This document shows, piece by piece, positions 44,032-53,101 of a DNA stretch of 64,000 bases. The translations under genes and the position numbers were made by a program. Location: assembly GCF_029846715.1 (NCBI RefSeq), contig NZ_JARVWW010000012.1:124001-188000 (forward strand), in the 5' to 3' direction. Origin of the DNA: Bradyrhizobium nivariense. GTDB lineage: Bacteria; Pseudomonadota; Alphaproteobacteria; Rhizobiales; Xanthobacteraceae. The notes under the pieces are model-generated. The model did no database searches and was not told the DNA's origin. It worked only from the letters and a program-made list of their open reading frames with translations. The stretch's first letter is position 1. Each line of letters begins with the position of its first letter.

Positions 44032-44859
44032 TCAGGCGCGCAAAACCTTGGCCGCGCGGCGATAATCGGTCGGCGCCATGCCGACATTGGCGGCGAAGAA
44101 GCGGGTGAAACCGCTCTGCGATGAGAAGCCGAGATCGAAGCCGATATCGGCGATCGGCGCTTCGCTCGCCACCAGCGCCTCCAGCGCCTGCTCCATCATC
44201 AGCGTGTTGAGATAGAGGTGTGGCGTGACGCCGGTCTGGGTGCGGAATAGCCGGTAGAAATGCGGCCGCGACAGGCCGGATTCGCGCGCGATAGTGTCGA
44301 GCTCGATCTCGGCGCCGGGACTCTCCGACATCATCTTGATGCACTTGCGCACGCGAAAATCTGTGACGGAGCCGTTTGCGCGCGGATCGCGCGCGGTCGC
44401 GGCCTGCTGCCAGCTTTCGTCGTAACAGATATCGATCAGACCTCTCAGCTCGCCATCGAGGCTGTTGAGCGAGGGTGCGCCGCACACGAGGGCGGCTGCG
44501 TGCCTGATATGCTTGTCCAGCGCAACCGATCGCGTGAACTGGGTACGGCCGAAGCGCAGGCGGTCGGCGCCGGGCGCATCGGGCGCGAACCACTCCGCAT
44601 TGACATAGAGCACGAAGAAAACGGCGCCGCCTTCGAGATCGGACGGCAGGAAATTATGCGGCTCCCACGGATTGATAGCGACGACGGAACCTTCGGTGAG
44701 TTCGTAGCGTCCGTCGCTGACATCGATGCACGCGGAACGCCCGCCGACATGGAAGATCAAATGACCTTCGCGATGTGCGTGGATGTTGAAAGGGCGGTTC
44801 AACTGATAGACCGTCGCCCGACCGAAGCGGCCGTGGAAGACGGCGAGCGCCCGGCTCAT
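44032..44859 (-). CDS. AraC-family transcriptional regulator
   Basis: 275 residues. An N-terminal cupin-like sensor domain (HVGG, NPWEPHNFLP) is followed by the double helix-turn-helix LDTIARESGLSRPHFYRLFRTQTG and APIADIGFDLGFSSQSGFTRFFAANVGMAPTDYRR. The ATG at 44859 has a GGGAGAGAAGG ribosome-binding site; a start at 44907 is possible but lacks one. Sits between the liv operon and the binding-protein gene, so it probably controls the catabolic operon in response to the transported ligand. Confidence 0.88.
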   Translation of the reverse strand: MSRALAVFHGRFGRATVYQLNRPFNIHAHREGHLIFHVGGRSACIDVSDGRYELTEGSVVAINPWEPHNFLPSDLEGGAVFFVLYVNAEWFAPDAPGADRLRFGRTQFTRSVALDKHIRHAAALVCGAPSLNSLDGELRGLIDICYDESWQQAATARDPRANGSVTDFRVRKCIKMMSESPGAEIELDTIARESGLSRPHFYRLFRTQTGVTPHLYLNTLMMEQALEALVASEAPIADIGFDLGFSSQSGFTRFFAANVGMAPTDYRRAAKVLRA

Positions 44860-44990
44860 GCCTTCTCTCCCAAAAGCTCTTGTCGTTTTTTTGCTAGCGT
44901 TCAACAACCGGGGGGAGAATGCAAGGGCGCACGTGTCGCGCTCTTTGCAAATCTCTCCCTGGTCAGCCGCCGCTCGCGAACGAGACTACG

Positions 44991-46241
44991 TCAGTACTTC
45001 TTACATTCCGGTACCGTGCGGCTTGGCAAGCCGATCTTGGCGAACACTGCGGGATCGTAGCCTAGCGTCTGGTTGACGTTCGCGATCACCTTCACGACCT
45101 TTGAGAACAGCGCGCCCTTGCCGTCGTCGACGACCTCGGTGACGAAATTGGTGCCGATCGCCTGGCGGTTGGAGTCCAGCTTGATCTTGCCGTTGGGTGC
45201 GTCGAGTTCGATCTTGGCGAGGGCTTCTTTGTACTTGGCCTGGTTGTTGGAGAGATCGCCGTTGACCTGACGCAGCGCCAGGATCAACGCCATGGTCGAG
45301 CCGTAATAGTTGGTGGCGAGCAGCGATGGGCTCGGGAAGCGCTTGTTGGGCGGGAAGGCGTCCTGATAGTCCTTCACGAACTTCTGCCAGCTCGGGTTCT
45401 CCCAGGTGTCGGCCTGGCCGCTCGCGGCCAGCGTGCCGATCAGCGCATTCTTGGCGTTTCCCTTGGACGACAGGATGGTCTGGTCAATCATGATCGAGCC
45501 GCCCATCAGATGGGCCTTGCCGCCGGCCTGCTGATACTGGTTCAGGAAGTTGACGGCGTCGGCGCCGCCGAGGCCGAGATAGATGGCATCGACATCATCG
45601 GGCAGCGCGGCGATGACGGAAGCAAAATCCTTGGTGCCGAGCGGCACCCATTGCCGGTTGGTGACCTGACCGCCGGTACCGCAGAATTCGAGCACGAGCC
45701 CGAACACTTGCGTGTAAATGAAGGAATAGTCCTCGCCGACGGTTGCGATCTTGCGATAACCCTTGGTTTCATAGGCATATTTGCCGAGGCCAACCTGCCA
45801 CTGCGCACCATCCATGTTGTAGCGGAAGAAGTTTGGGGCGGGATCGACATAGGTCGTTTCCTGGGCACCGGAGGCGGCGTTGACGAAGGTCAGCTCTGGA
45901 TGGGTCTTTGCAAAATTCTTGACCGCGATGCCTTCGTCTCCGGACAGCGGCGACAACAGGATCTGCACTTTGTCCTGCTCGATCAGCTTGCGCACGGCGC
46001 GCACGGCGGAGTCGGGCGTCGCGTCGGTCGAGGCGATGACAAATTCGAGTTCCTTGTCGCCGACCTTCTTGCCGAGCACGTTGAGCGCCGTTTGGAAGCC
46101 GCGGATGCCGTCCTCGCCGAGCACGGTGTAGGTGCCTTCGAGGGTCGCGGTGACGCCGACCTTGATCTTCTCCTGTGCGAAGGCGGTGCCCGAAAGTAAC
46201 AGGCTGCTCAACGCGATCAGTCCTAGACTGCCTTTCAACAT
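44991..46241 (-). CDS. LivJ-type periplasmic substrate-binding protein
   Basis: 416 residues. Signal peptide MLKGSLGLIALSSLLLSGTAFA (cleavage after 22), then EKIKVGVTATLEGTYTVLGEDGIRG as in Peripla_BP_6 proteins for amides, urea-like or aromatic ligands. The long frame upstream of the ATG at 46241 lacks protein character. It is the best candidate binding protein for the LivHMGF importer at 38.7-43.8 kb, from which the AraC gene separates it. Confidence 0.9.
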   Translation of the reverse strand: MLKGSLGLIALSSLLLSGTAFAQEKIKVGVTATLEGTYTVLGEDGIRGFQTALNVLGKKVGDKELEFVIASTDATPDSAVRAVRKLIEQDKVQILLSPLSGDEGIAVKNFAKTHPELTFVNAASGAQETTYVDPAPNFFRYNMDGAQWQVGLGKYAYETKGYRKIATVGEDYSFIYTQVFGLVLEFCGTGGQVTNRQWVPLGTKDFASVIAALPDDVDAIYLGLGGADAVNFLNQYQQAGGKAHLMGGSIMIDQTILSSKGNAKNALIGTLAASGQADTWENPSWQKFVKDYQDAFPPNKRFPSPSLLATNYYGSTMALILALRQVNGDLSNNQAKYKEALAKIELDAPNGKIKLDSNRQAIGTNFVTEVVDDGKGALFSKVVKVIANVNQTLGYDPAVFAKIGLPSRTVPECKKY

Positions 46242-46534
46242 TGCTCTCCTCCCTGGGCGTTCTTGTCGCTGTTTTTCACCGCACCCTCGCGCGTCCGCCG
46301 CGCGGTGCGGCGTTCGGGCAAGGTCAACGGTTCTTGGAAGGGAAGCTAACCGAACTCGGATGCAGCGCACGTATCGGAGCCGTGCGCGGCTTAACGGGCA
46401 GTCTCATTTTGAATGTTGCGTCGCGATTAACCATCGCGGTGCAGCAGGCGTCAGGCTTGCCGAATTTGCACGCGCGGTGAGGCCTCGGCTGGGGCCCCGT
46501 CACCGCAATCGTGGCGGGATGAGGCGTCTTCGGC

Positions 46535-47839
46535 TCAAGCCTCGAAGAACGGATTCGCTGGTCGCTTAAGGCCAAGGTGATCGCGCAACGTCGTCCCCTG
46601 ATAATCAGCGCGGAATAATCCACGCTGCTGCAGAATCGGCACCACGAGCTGGACGAAATCCTCGAACCCTTCGTGGAAATACGGCGGCATCACGTTGAAG
46701 CCGTCGGCCGCATGTTCGTCGAACCAGAGCTGTAGCGTATCGGCGATGCGTTCGGCCGAGCCGCACAGCACCCAATGGCCGCGGGCGGCCGCGGTGAGAT
46801 TGTAGAGATCGCGCAGCGTCATGTTCTCGCGGCGTCCCTTGGCGAGCATCACGCTGGCGAAGCTGTGATAATTGTCGGACGGCGCGATCTCTGGAATCGG
46901 TCCGTCGAGATCGTAGGCCGACATGTCCCGGCCGAACCGATCGGACAGGATGGCGAGCGCATTGCTGCCGCTGATGAAGCTCTGGAGCACGTTGAGCTTC
47001 TCGAACGCCTCCTTGTCGGTGCGGCCGACCACGGGCATCACGCCGGGCAGCACCGTGACATCCTCGGCCTTGCGTCCGAACGACGGCAGTCGATTCTTCA
47101 GCGAAGCATAGCCGGCCTTGGCTTCGTCGATATCCTGCACCACCGAGAACACGATATCGGCGGTGCGCGCGGCGAGCGCCTGGCCGGCCTCGGAGCCGCC
47201 GGCCTGCAGCACGACAGGGTGGCCTTGCGGGCCGCGGCCGATGTTAAGCGGACCCTTCACCTTGAAGAACGGGCCGTCGTGATCGATCGCGCGCAACCTG
47301 GCCGGATCGATGTAGAGGCCGCTGGCGCGGTCTGCGACGATGGCGTCATCGGCCCAGCCGTCCCACAGGCCCTTGACGACGTCGAGGAACTCGCCGGCCA
47401 TCTCATAGCGGCGGGCGTGGTCGGGATGGGCGGTGCCGAAATTGGCAGCGGTCGCCGGATTGGCTGTCGTCACCGCGTTCCACGCCGCGCGGCCTTTGGA
47501 AATGTGATCGAGCGAGGCGAAGACGCGCGCAACCGAAAATGGATCGCTGTAGGTGGTGGAGACGGTCGCGCCGAGCCCGATATGGCTGGTCGAGGTCGCG
47601 AGCGCGGCAAGCATGGTCAGCGGCTCGAGCCGCAGCGTGTAGGAAGGATGGGCGGCCGCGTCGGCATAGAGATTGTCGCCCATGAAGATCAGATCGAACT
47701 TGCCGCGCTCGGCGGTGCGGCCGATCTCCTGGATCGCCGCGAAATCCTGAAAACTGTCCACCGCACCGGGATAGCGCCAGCCTGCGACATGGCTGCCGGT
47801 TCCGAGGATGAAGAGGCCGAGATGCATCTGTCGTTTCAT
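46535..47839 (-). CDS. LLM-class flavin monooxygenase (NtaA/SnaA/DmoA type)
   Basis: 434 residues, TIM-barrel flavoprotein of the bacterial luciferase-like superfamily. Family landmarks are HVAGWRYPGA, RGKFDLIFMGDNLYAD, SRVF-like FSVARVFASLDHIS, GRAAWNAVTTANP and the FMN site QAGGSEAGQALAARTADIVFS. Such enzymes use FMNH2 supplied by a separate flavin reductase to oxygenate chelators, pyrimidines, sulfonates or sulfides; a reductase is encoded at 57206. Last gene of the leftward importer operon (4-base gap). Confidence 0.9.
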   Translation of the reverse strand: MKRQMHLGLFILGTGSHVAGWRYPGAVDSFQDFAAIQEIGRTAERGKFDLIFMGDNLYADAAAHPSYTLRLEPLTMLAALATSTSHIGLGATVSTTYSDPFSVARVFASLDHISKGRAAWNAVTTANPATAANFGTAHPDHARRYEMAGEFLDVVKGLWDGWADDAIVADRASGLYIDPARLRAIDHDGPFFKVKGPLNIGRGPQGHPVVLQAGGSEAGQALAARTADIVFSVVQDIDEAKAGYASLKNRLPSFGRKAEDVTVLPGVMPVVGRTDKEAFEKLNVLQSFISGSNALAILSDRFGRDMSAYDLDGPIPEIAPSDNYHSFASVMLAKGRRENMTLRDLYNLTAAARGHWVLCGSAERIADTLQLWFDEHAADGFNVMPPYFHEGFEDFVQLVVPILQQRGLFRADYQGTTLRDHLGLKRPANPFFEA

Positions 47840-47843
47840 GGCA

Positions 47844-48602
47844 TCATGTCCAGAACAGGATCTTACGTTCGAGAAAGCCGATCAGGCCGAAGAAGGCGAG
47901 GCTGGCCGCGGACGCCACGAAGATCGCCGCCCAGACCTGGACGAAGTCGATCTGAAGCACGGCCTGGTAGATCACCCAGCCGAGCCCGCCATGCGCGCCG
48001 AGCATTTCGGTGACGATCGCCACGATGACGCTACGCACCGTGGAGACGCGCATGCCGGCAAGCAGCAACTGCAAGGCGGTCGGCAGGCGCAGGCGCCACA
48101 GAACGCCAAAGCGGCTTGCGCCGAAGCTGCGCATGAGATCGATGGCACGACGATCGACACGATCGAGGCCGGCCAGCATCGACAGCAGGATGGTGAAGCT
48201 CACCGCCATCGCCACCATCACGATCTTCGAGCTGACGCCGATGCCGAACCAGAGCAGGATCAGCGGCGAATAGCCGACCACGGGCACAGAGTTGATCGCG
48301 GTCACGAGGGGCAGGATTGCGGTGCGAAGGGCCGGCACCAATGCGATGGCGACGGCAAGGCCGATACCGATCAGGCAGCCGAGCCCATAGCCCACCAGCG
48401 CTTCGACGAGGGTATAGCCGGCGGCGTCGACCAGCGTTGCGCGCTTGGACCAGAGTCCCGCCACGATGTCGCTGACGGCAGGGAGAACGTAGGCTGGCAA
48501 ATGCAGTCCGCGGGCCGCGCCTTCCCAGCACGCGATCAGAAGGACGGCGCCCAGGATGCCGCGCTGGACGGCGAGCGAAGGGGAGGCGAGCGCGCGGCTC
48601 AT
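47844..48602 (-). CDS. ABC transporter permease (SsuC/TauC family), second copy
   Basis: 252 residues, six membrane segments, BPD_transp_1 domain with the EAA-like loop DLMRSFGASRFGVLWRLRLPTALQLL. Starts inside the end of the other permease gene (ATGA, 48599-48602). Two different permeases imply a heterodimeric channel for the NMT1/THI5-type binding protein. Confidence 0.9.
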   Translation of the reverse strand: MSRALASPSLAVQRGILGAVLLIACWEGAARGLHLPAYVLPAVSDIVAGLWSKRATLVDAAGYTLVEALVGYGLGCLIGIGLAVAIALVPALRTAILPLVTAINSVPVVGYSPLILLWFGIGVSSKIVMVAMAVSFTILLSMLAGLDRVDRRAIDLMRSFGASRFGVLWRLRLPTALQLLLAGMRVSTVRSVIVAIVTEMLGAHGGLGWVIYQAVLQIDFVQVWAAIFVASAASLAFFGLIGFLERKILFWT

Positions 48603-49414
48603 TGCTCGGCATTCCAGAATATCAGCCGCCGCTCCACCGCGGCGACGACCGCATAGAAGCCGGTGCCGAGCAGGGCGGCCGCGAGCAGGGCGGCCCAGAT
48701 CGCGACGACGTTCTCGGTGAACATGGCCTGGAGCAGCAGGACGCCGAGCCCGGTGGTGTCGCCGAACCATTCGCCGACGATGGCACCGACCAGGCTGAGC
48801 GACGCGGCAAGCCGCAACGCCACGAAGATCTGCGGCAACGCGGTCGGAAGCTGCAGGCGCAGCAGAAGCTGGCGATTGGAAGCGCCAAAGCTGCGCATCA
48901 GCGCCATCTGCTTGGGATCGACCGTCTCCAGGCCGAGCAGCGTATTCACCGTCACCGGAAAGAAGGTCAGATAAAACGCGATGATCGCCTTGGCGAGCAG
49001 TGTATTGCCGAACCACAGCACCACCAGTGCGCCGAACGCTATGACCGGAATGGTCTGCGACACCACGAAGATCGGAAATACCATCTCGCGCAGCGCACGC
49101 ATGCGGAAGAATGCGATGCCCGTGATCACGCCGAACGCGCCGCCGGCGGCAAAACCGATCAGCGTCTCGGCAAGCGTGCGCAGAAAGCCATCGACATAGG
49201 CGCGAGGTGTGGCCGCGATCGCCATCAGGATCGTGCTGAGGCGGGGCAGATAGTAGGGCCGGATGCCGAACAGCCGCACCGCGCCTTCCCAGATCACCGC
49301 CGCGATGGCGAGCCCGAGCAGGAGCCGGAGCAGCTTCAGCAGCGAAGTCGGCATCGCGACTGACCGTGTCGCCATCTGGCCCTGCCCGAGCGACGTTGCC
49401 GCATGATCGTTCAC
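48599..49414 (-). CDS. ABC transporter permease (SsuC/TauC family), first copy
   Basis: 271 residues, six membrane segments, EAA loop ALMRSFGASNRQLLLRLQLPTALP. The N-terminal 25 residues are polar, so an ATG at 49369 is an alternative. ATGA overlap with the binding-protein gene (49411-49414). Confidence 0.88.
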   Translation of the reverse strand: MNDHAATSLGQGQMATRSVAMPTSLLKLLRLLLGLAIAAVIWEGAVRLFGIRPYYLPRLSTILMAIAATPRAYVDGFLRTLAETLIGFAAGGAFGVITGIAFFRMRALREMVFPIFVVSQTIPVIAFGALVVLWFGNTLLAKAIIAFYLTFFPVTVNTLLGLETVDPKQMALMRSFGASNRQLLLRLQLPTALPQIFVALRLAASLSLVGAIVGEWFGDTTGLGVLLLQAMFTENVVAIWAALLAAALLGTGFYAVVAAVERRLIFWNAEQ

Positions 49415-50427
49415 GGCTGCCGATCCGCCAGCGGGACGCTCTGGATGAAGCTTGCGTCATAGGCAGCGGCGAGATCGAGCGGCTTGGAGATCACGCCGTA
49501 TTTCAGGAAGAAGTCGTGGGCGGTCTTGACCGCGTCGGCGTCGATCCAGAACATGCCGTTCTTCGCCGCCGCGCCTGATGTCATCAGACGCTTCACCTCG
49601 GTGAGCATGAACTCCTGCTGCGCGCGATCGAGCGTGGGGGCTATGGCCATCACGGTGTCGACGGCGCCCTTCGGATCGGCGAAGGCATCCTTCCAGCCCT
49701 TGAGCGAAGCCCGCAAGAACGCCTTGACGAGCTCCGGCTTCTCCTTGGCGGTGGCCTCGGCCACGATCAGCGTGTCGCGCGGGAAGGTGATGCCGTAATC
49801 CTCGGCGACGAAGGTCTTCAGGTTGTCCTTCGGCATGCGGGACTGGATGGTGTAGTACTCGTTGTAATAGGTCGCCGTGACCACATCGACGCTGCCGTCG
49901 ACGAAGGGCGTCACTGACACCTGTTGCGGCTGGATCTTCAGCTCATCCGGCTTGATGCCTTCCTTGGCCAGCATGCCGTTCAGCACATGGTTGGCGCCGG
50001 TGAACCAGGTGGTGACGGTCTTGCCCTTGAAATCCTGCAGCGTCTTGACCGGCCCGTCCTTGCGGGTGACGAAGATGAACGGCGTGATCTGATGCGACAC
50101 GCCGATGCAGACGATGGGGAGTCCCTTGTCGCGGGCGGCGAACACGCTGTCGGTGCCGCCGGACAGGCCGAATGTGTCGGCGCCGGTTGCGACCAGATTT
50201 TCGGTGAGCAGATTGGGCCCGCCGGGATTGATGGTGAGGTCAATGCCCTCCGCCTTGTAGTAGCCCTTGGCTACGGCGACGTAGAAACCGGCGAACTGCG
50301 CCTGCGGCAGCCATTTCAAGCGCAGGCTCGCCTTCTGCGGCTCGGCTGCAGGCGCAGCCGCTACAAGCGAGCCGGTCGCCAGCGCGATAGCGGAGAGGAC
50401 TGAGAAGGCGTGGCGTCGGCTCAACAT
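49411..50427 (-). CDS. NMT1/THI5-like periplasmic binding protein
   Basis: 338 residues. A twin-Arg-like start (LSRRHAFSVLS) and hydrophobic stretch give an export signal ending near AAAPAAE. The mature part KASLRLKWLPQAQFAGFYVAVAKGYYKAEGIDLTINPGG is the classic opening of the family that binds thiamine-pyrimidine precursors, riboflavin and nitrogen heterocycles. I use the ATG at 50427, which has GGAG at 7-base spacing; ATGs at 50433 and 50454 are too close to it or lack it. Confidence 0.88.
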   Translation of the reverse strand: MLSRRHAFSVLSAIALATGSLVAAAPAAEPQKASLRLKWLPQAQFAGFYVAVAKGYYKAEGIDLTINPGGPNLLTENLVATGADTFGLSGGTDSVFAARDKGLPIVCIGVSHQITPFIFVTRKDGPVKTLQDFKGKTVTTWFTGANHVLNGMLAKEGIKPDELKIQPQQVSVTPFVDGSVDVVTATYYNEYYTIQSRMPKDNLKTFVAEDYGITFPRDTLIVAEATAKEKPELVKAFLRASLKGWKDAFADPKGAVDTVMAIAPTLDRAQQEFMLTEVKRLMTSGAAAKNGMFWIDADAVKTAHDFFLKYGVISKPLDLAAAYDASFIQSVPLADRQP

Positions 50428-50450
50428 GGTCATACTCCAGGCGGTGAAGA

Positions 50451-51233
50451 TCAATTGCGATAGGAGGGATCGGTGCGGTCAAGCTGGCGCATCAGCGCCG
50501 GCCATTCGCGTTCGCCGGGCACGAGGATGTCACCCTGCAACTCCCAGAACTGGCGCGCGGCTTTCTCGCAGACCTCGTGGGGCGGCATCACCAGCACGGC
50601 GCCGGCCGCCTGCATCTGAAGCTGGATCCGGGCGGCGCGCTCGAAATAATAAAGCAGCATGAAGGCCTCACCGGGTGTCCGGCCGACGGTGAGGATGCCG
50701 TGGTTGCGCATCAGCATGACCTTGTGTTTGCCGAGATCCCGCACCAGACGCGCCTGCTCATCGAGATCGATGGCGACACCTTCGTAGTCGTGGAAAGCCT
50801 GCCTGTCGTAGAAGCGCATCGCGAACTGGCTGAGCGGCAACAGGCCCTTCTCCTGCCCGGACACCGCGACGCTCGCATCGGAATGGGTATGCAGCACGCA
50901 GGCCGCGTCGTGGTTCGAGGTGTGGATCGCGGCATGGATGACGAAGGCCGCGACGTTGACGGCGTGCGGTGTGTCGTCGAGCTTGGTGCCGTTGGTATCG
51001 ATCTTCACCAGGCTCGACGCCATGATCTCGTCGAACAGCAGCCCATAGGGATTGATGAGGAACTGATCGTCCTGGCCGGGAACGCGCAAGGAGATGTGAT
51101 TGTAGATCAGGTCGTCCATCCCGAGCTTTGCGACCATGCGATAGCAGGCTGCAAGCTTGACCCGGGCATCCCATTCGGCTGGCTCGATCCCGTGCGCTGC
51201 GGCGTGTGGCTCTCTTGCTGATACCGCGTTCAC
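50451..51233 (-). CDS. class II aldolase/adducin-family protein
   Basis: 260 residues. Fold landmarks are NHISLRVPG, HTHSDASVAVS (two Zn ligands) and MRNHGILTVG (third His). Members are fuculose-phosphate aldolases, decarboxylases or noncatalytic adducins. Inserted between the ATPase and binding-protein genes of the importer, so it probably acts on the imported compound. GTG start at 51233 overlapping the ATPase stop (GTGA). Confidence 0.87.
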   Translation of the reverse strand: MNAVSAREPHAAAHGIEPAEWDARVKLAACYRMVAKLGMDDLIYNHISLRVPGQDDQFLINPYGLLFDEIMASSLVKIDTNGTKLDDTPHAVNVAAFVIHAAIHTSNHDAACVLHTHSDASVAVSGQEKGLLPLSQFAMRFYDRQAFHDYEGVAIDLDEQARLVRDLGKHKVMLMRNHGILTVGRTPGEAFMLLYYFERAARIQLQMQAAGAVLVMPPHEVCEKAARQFWELQGDILVPGEREWPALMRQLDRTDPSYRN

Positions 51234-52093
51234 TGCGTCTTCTCCTGCGCGATGGAGGATTGGAACGATTTCATGCTTTCCTCCTCGATCGCATCCAGCA
51301 GCGTGCGCTTGAGACGGACGAATTCGGGGGAGGTGACGATCTCCGGCCGGCGCGGGCGGGGGAGATCGACGACCTGTTCGAGCTTCACCGAGCCGGGACG
51401 CGCCGTCATGACGAGCACGCGGTCGCCGAGGAAGATCGCCTCGTCGACGTCATGGGTGATGAAGAGAATGGTGCGGCGGTATTTCTGCCATACGTCGAGC
51501 AGCCAGCGCTGCATCATTGCTCGCGTCAGTGCGTCGAGCGCGCCGAACGGCTCGTCCAGCAGCATCAGGTCGCGTTCGAACAGGAACGTGCGCATCAAGG
51601 CCACGCGCTGGCGCATGCCGCCCGACAATTGATTGGGATATTGCTTCTCAAAGCCGGCGAGCCCGAACTCGGGCAGCATCTTCAGCGCCTTGGCGCGCGC
51701 CTGGTTGCGCGGCATGCCCTCGACCTCGAGCGCGAGAATGGCGTTGTCCACGACGTTGCGCCACGGAAACAAGAGGTCGCGCTGCGGCATGAAAGAGACG
51801 CGGCCGAGCAGATCGGCCGCGTGGTAGCTCTTGCCCTCGAAGCGCAGGATGCCGCCGGCGTCCGGCTCCTCCAGTCCGGCGACGATGTTGAAGAGGGTGC
51901 TCTTGCCGCAGCCGCTCGGGCCGACGACGGTGACGAACTCGCCGGGAGCGATGTTCGCCTGAAGGCCCGACAGCGCTGCGACGGGGCCGAAGGTCTTGGT
52001 CAGCGCACGCAGTTCAAGCAGCGGCTCAGGCTTCAGGTCCGCCTGCGCGGCTTCGGTGATCGGTCCGGGATTGGGAAGGCGGGCAGCCTGCAC
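51230..52093 (-). CDS. ABC transporter ATP-binding protein (SsuB/TauB family)
   Basis: 287 residues. Walker A GPSGCGKST, Q-loop MPQRDLLFPW, signature LSGGMRQR, Walker B LMLLDEPFGALDALTR and the H-loop ITHDVDEA are intact. First gene of the leftward operon; GTG start at 52093 with AAGGA before it, in a sequence that also contains a TTGTATA element shared with the GntR region. Confidence 0.92.
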   Translation of the reverse strand: MQAARLPNPGPITEAAQADLKPEPLLELRALTKTFGPVAALSGLQANIAPGEFVTVVGPSGCGKSTLFNIVAGLEEPDAGGILRFEGKSYHAADLLGRVSFMPQRDLLFPWRNVVDNAILALEVEGMPRNQARAKALKMLPEFGLAGFEKQYPNQLSGGMRQRVALMRTFLFERDLMLLDEPFGALDALTRAMMQRWLLDVWQKYRRTILFITHDVDEAIFLGDRVLVMTARPGSVKLEQVVDLPRPRRPEIVTSPEFVRLKRTLLDAIEEESMKSFQSSIAQEKTQ

Positions 52094-52317
52094 CGGGATG
52101 TCCTTGTATAATGGCGGCGGTCATTCGCATACGAAAGCAGACCGGGTCGAAATCTCTTAGCAACTCGTGTGCCAGTGCGATTTCCGGGTAAATGAGGCAT
52201 AAGATTTGCGAGGTCGACGACGAATAGGTCGGAGTCGCACGCGCCTCCGAGACAAAATCGGTCGTTTCGCTGGAAGACGGGTGCCATTTTGTATACTTAT
52301 ACTGGCATTGGAGAAAC
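52094..52317. promoter_or_regulatory. divergent promoter region with candidate GntR operator
   Basis: The 224-base spacer contains the near-palindrome GTATA-CT-TATAC (52291-52302), 16 bases before the GntR start, and CCTTGTATA (52102-52110), 9 bases from the leftward GTG start. CCTTGTATA occurs again upstream of the SDR gene. FCD-type GntR proteins commonly bind TNGTATACNA-like sites, so autoregulation and control of both operons is plausible. Confidence 0.5.
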
Positions 52318-53034
52318 ATGATGGCGGATATTGGTGCACATGTCGGAGGCAGACGCGTGAAAAACGGGCAAGAGTCCCTGGCGCCAAGCCCCGGCATGAC
52401 GCTCGCCGAAGGCCTCCGCCAGAAGCTCGAGGGCGCGATCGCGGCCGGCCATCTGGAACCGGGCAGCCGGCTCGACGAGCAGGAGATCGCCCAGCGTTTC
52501 GGCGTCTCGCGCACACCGGTGCGGGAGGCGTTCCGTCTGATGGCCACCAACCATCTGGTCGAACTGCGCGGGCGGCAGGGAGCAACCGTTCGCAGCATCA
52601 AGGCCCAGGCGCTGATCGAGATGTTCCAGGTCATGGCGGAGCTCGAAGGGCTCTGCGCCCGGCTTGCCGCGCGGCGCGTCTCGCAGGCCTGGGGTACCGA
52701 AATTGGAGAGATTCATCAGCGTCTTGTGGCTTCTGGCGAGGCCGGTGACATCGATGTGTTCTATGATATCAACCAGGAATTCCACGAGGCGATCTATGAG
52801 GCCTCGCGCAATACTTTCCTGGCTGAGCAGACCCGCAAGCTGCGCAATCAGGTGGCGGCGTATCGCCGCCGGGTGACGCGCATGCCGAACCGGATTGCCG
52901 ATACTGTCCGCGAGCACGAGGCCATCATGCAGGCGATCCTGGCCCACGATCCGGAGCGGGCGTACAGCGCTATGCGCGATCACGTCAACCTGCTCGGCGA
53001 CAACCTGCTGGACTTCCTGGCCGCCTTCGAATGA
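52318..53034 (+). CDS. GntR-family (FadR/FCD subfamily) transcriptional regulator
   Basis: 238 residues. The winged helix-turn-helix (about 25-90) contains RLDEQEIAQRFGVSRTPVREAFRLM and VELRGRQGATV; the C-terminal FCD all-helical domain follows with the metal/ligand residues around NQEFHEAIYEAS and REHEAIMQAILAHD. Placed between the leftward importer/monooxygenase operon and the rightward enzyme genes, it most likely represses both until a pathway ligand binds. An alternative ATG is at 52321. Confidence 0.92.
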   Translation: MMADIGAHVGGRRVKNGQESLAPSPGMTLAEGLRQKLEGAIAAGHLEPGSRLDEQEIAQRFGVSRTPVREAFRLMATNHLVELRGRQGATVRSIKAQALIEMFQVMAELEGLCARLAARRVSQAWGTEIGEIHQRLVASGEAGDIDVFYDINQEFHEAIYEASRNTFLAEQTRKLRNQVAAYRRRVTRMPNRIADTVREHEAIMQAILAHDPERAYSAMRDHVNLLGDNLLDFLAAFE

Positions 53035-53051
53035 GCTCCCGGTCGCTTGGT

Positions 53052-53087
53052 ATGCAAATTGCTAGACCTTGTATATCTAGTTTGCAT
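53052..53087. promoter_or_regulatory. imperfect palindrome upstream of the SDR gene
   Basis: ATGCAAA (53052-53058) and CTAGA (53062-53066) are mirrored by TCTAG (53076-53080) and TTTGCAT (53081-53087), with three extra bases on the left arm. The centre contains CCTTGTATA (53067-53075), also found at 52102. Lies in the 67-base gap after the GntR gene and is a plausible second operator. Confidence 0.5.
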
Positions 53088-53101
53088 CCTGGAGACCCGG
53101 A

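Noticed and set aside
46535..47839. RutA (pyrimidine oxygenase)
   Set aside because: The sequence segments fit the broader NtaA/SnaA/DmoA branch, and RutB- and RutC-type genes are missing from the locus.
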